The notes beneath the pieces are model-generated. The model was given only the letters and a program-made list of their open reading frames with translations, was not told the DNA's origin and made no database searches. Positions 5,287 through 5,926 of a DNA stretch of 5,926 nucleotides are shown here, piece by piece. This DNA comes from Acidimicrobiales bacterium. GTDB taxonomy: Bacteria > Actinomycetota > Acidimicrobiia > Acidimicrobiales > JABEUL01. The stretch spans positions 1 to 5,926 of the forward strand of contig JABEUL010000176.1 in the NCBI GenBank assembly GCA_013044465.1, given 5' to 3'. How positions within the stretch are numbered: the first letter of the stretch is position 1; each line of letters begins with the position of its first letter. A program made the position numbers and the translations under genes.

Positions 5287-5589
5287 ATGAAGACAATTAC
5301 GGCTAGAGAGTTGCGAGAAAACCTTGACCAAATCGTAATTAGGGTAAGGAGTGGTGAAGTAATAAGAGTAACCTATCGCTCAAAACCGGCCTTCATCCTT
5401 CAGCCGGAATACCTTGCTAGCTCAATTGTCCAAGGTAGCCAAGAGGCAATGAAGCAATTTATTAACGAATCTATTAAACTCAGTAAATCAAAGCACCAGT
5501 CGTCCTTTGACCCAAACGAGAATGTCAAAGTGCTTTATCATGAAATGCTTGACAGCGACGTCAAATATCAGGACCCATCCAGCGATTGA
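5287..5589 (+). CDS. Type II antitoxin, Phd/YefM family
   Basis: A 100-residue protein whose N-terminal half is a typical Phd/YefM DNA-binding fold. It opens MKTITARELRENLDQIV, continues with VRSGEVIRVTYRSKPAFIL (19-37) and has PEY at 40-42. The C-terminal half is polar and charged, as expected of the flexible part that wraps and neutralises the partner toxin. The length is ordinary for the family. The ATG at 5287 lies 9 bp after a perfect palindrome, a probable operator, and no ribosome-binding sequence is visible. The stop overlaps the TTG start of the PIN toxin by 4 bp (5586-5589), so the two are translated together. The pairing Phd-type antitoxin with PIN toxin is well known. Exact subfamily is not determined. 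Confidence 0.88.
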   Translation: MKTITARELRENLDQIVIRVRSGEVIRVTYRSKPAFILQPEYLASSIVQGSQEAMKQFINESIKLSKSKHQSSFDPNENVKVLYHEMLDSDVKYQDPSSD

Positions 5590-5926
5590 GTACATTTTTA
5601 GACACAAATGTTTTGCTAGAAGTCTTGCTGCCCGGAAGACCGAAAGCGAAGGCAGCAGCTAGGTACGCACTACGAGAATCAGTTGTCTCTCCGTTAACGG
5701 CACATCTTTACGTATATTTTGGCGAGAAAGAAGGTTTCCCGTTAGAGTCTCTAATGCGAAATTTGGCTCTATTGAAATTTACGGATCTAGGTGATACTCA
5801 GGTGCGGTGGGCCATAACCAATTGCCAAGGCGATGATTTTGAGGATGCTCTTCAAGTGGCATGTGCAGTTACTTATGGCTCTGTGGAATTTGTCACTTTA
5901 GACAAATCATTAGCTCTGAGATATGG
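5586..5926 (+). CDS. PIN-domain toxin (VapC-like ribonuclease), 3' end cut by window edge
   Basis: The 113 codons visible form most of a PIN domain, the fold of VapC toxins that cleave RNA with a metal-bound acidic cluster. The start TTG at 5586 overlaps the antitoxin stop as TTGA and immediately gives the hallmark STFLDTNVLLE, with D6. Further acidic residues are E47 or E49 in the FGEKE segment, D87 in GDDFEDALQVACA (82-94) and D106 in FVTLDKSLA (102-110). These sit at the usual PIN positions, so the active site looks intact. No other start fits the motif. The frame stays open to the last base, and given usual lengths of 125-140 residues only a short tail is missing. RNA target is unknown. 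Confidence 0.87.
   Translation, partial: MSTFLDTNVLLEVLLPGRPKAKAAARYALRESVVSPLTAHLYVYFGEKEGFPLESLMRNLALLKFTDLGDTQVRWAITNCQGDDFEDALQVACAVTYGSVEFVTLDKSLALRY

Overview
The window looks like a chromosomal segment from a low- to moderate-GC Gram-positive-type bacterium, most likely an actinobacterium. The TyrA wording and the gene order chorismate mutase, tyrA, aroA, cmk, plsC remind me of Acidimicrobiia or other AT-rich Actinobacteria. This placement is inference from protein flavour and synteny and has not been searched.

Positions 1-4021 hold a tight minus-strand operon read from right to left: an AroH-type chorismate mutase, prephenate dehydrogenase with an ACT domain, EPSP synthase, cytidylate kinase, and the first 125 codons of a PlsC-type acyltransferase that leaves the window. 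Gaps are 45, 2 and 16 bp, followed by a 4-bp ATGA overlap. AroA makes the chorismate precursor, AroH turns chorismate into prephenate, and TyrA turns prephenate into the tyrosine precursor. Cmk and PlsC add nucleotide and phospholipid housekeeping functions.

Positions 4022-4338 form a divergent control region. It has two sets of direct repeats, a plausible promoter in each direction, and a very strong Shine-Dalgarno sequence. That sequence does not sit before the aroH start but before a 44-codon TTG-initiated reading frame overlapping it. To the right, on the plus strand, is a secreted lipoprotein cupredoxin (4339-4785) with a complete type 1 copper ligand set.

Positions 4786-5286 contain no convincing gene. 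From about 4811 to 5222 the composition is clearly more GC-rich than either side. The stretch 4886-5222 is bounded by 19-bp inverted repeats matching at 17 positions, with further subterminal repeats at the right end. I read it as a short non-autonomous transposable element or internally deleted IS, possibly IS21-like, next to an unexplained GC-rich piece with a perfect hairpin.

Immediately downstream is a toxin-antitoxin pair. A perfect 10-bp-arm palindrome lies 9 bp before a Phd/YefM-type antitoxin (5287-5589), and a PIN-domain (VapC-like) toxin begins at a TTG overlapping the antitoxin stop and is cut by the window edge. The right half is therefore accessory DNA beside a conserved biosynthetic operon.
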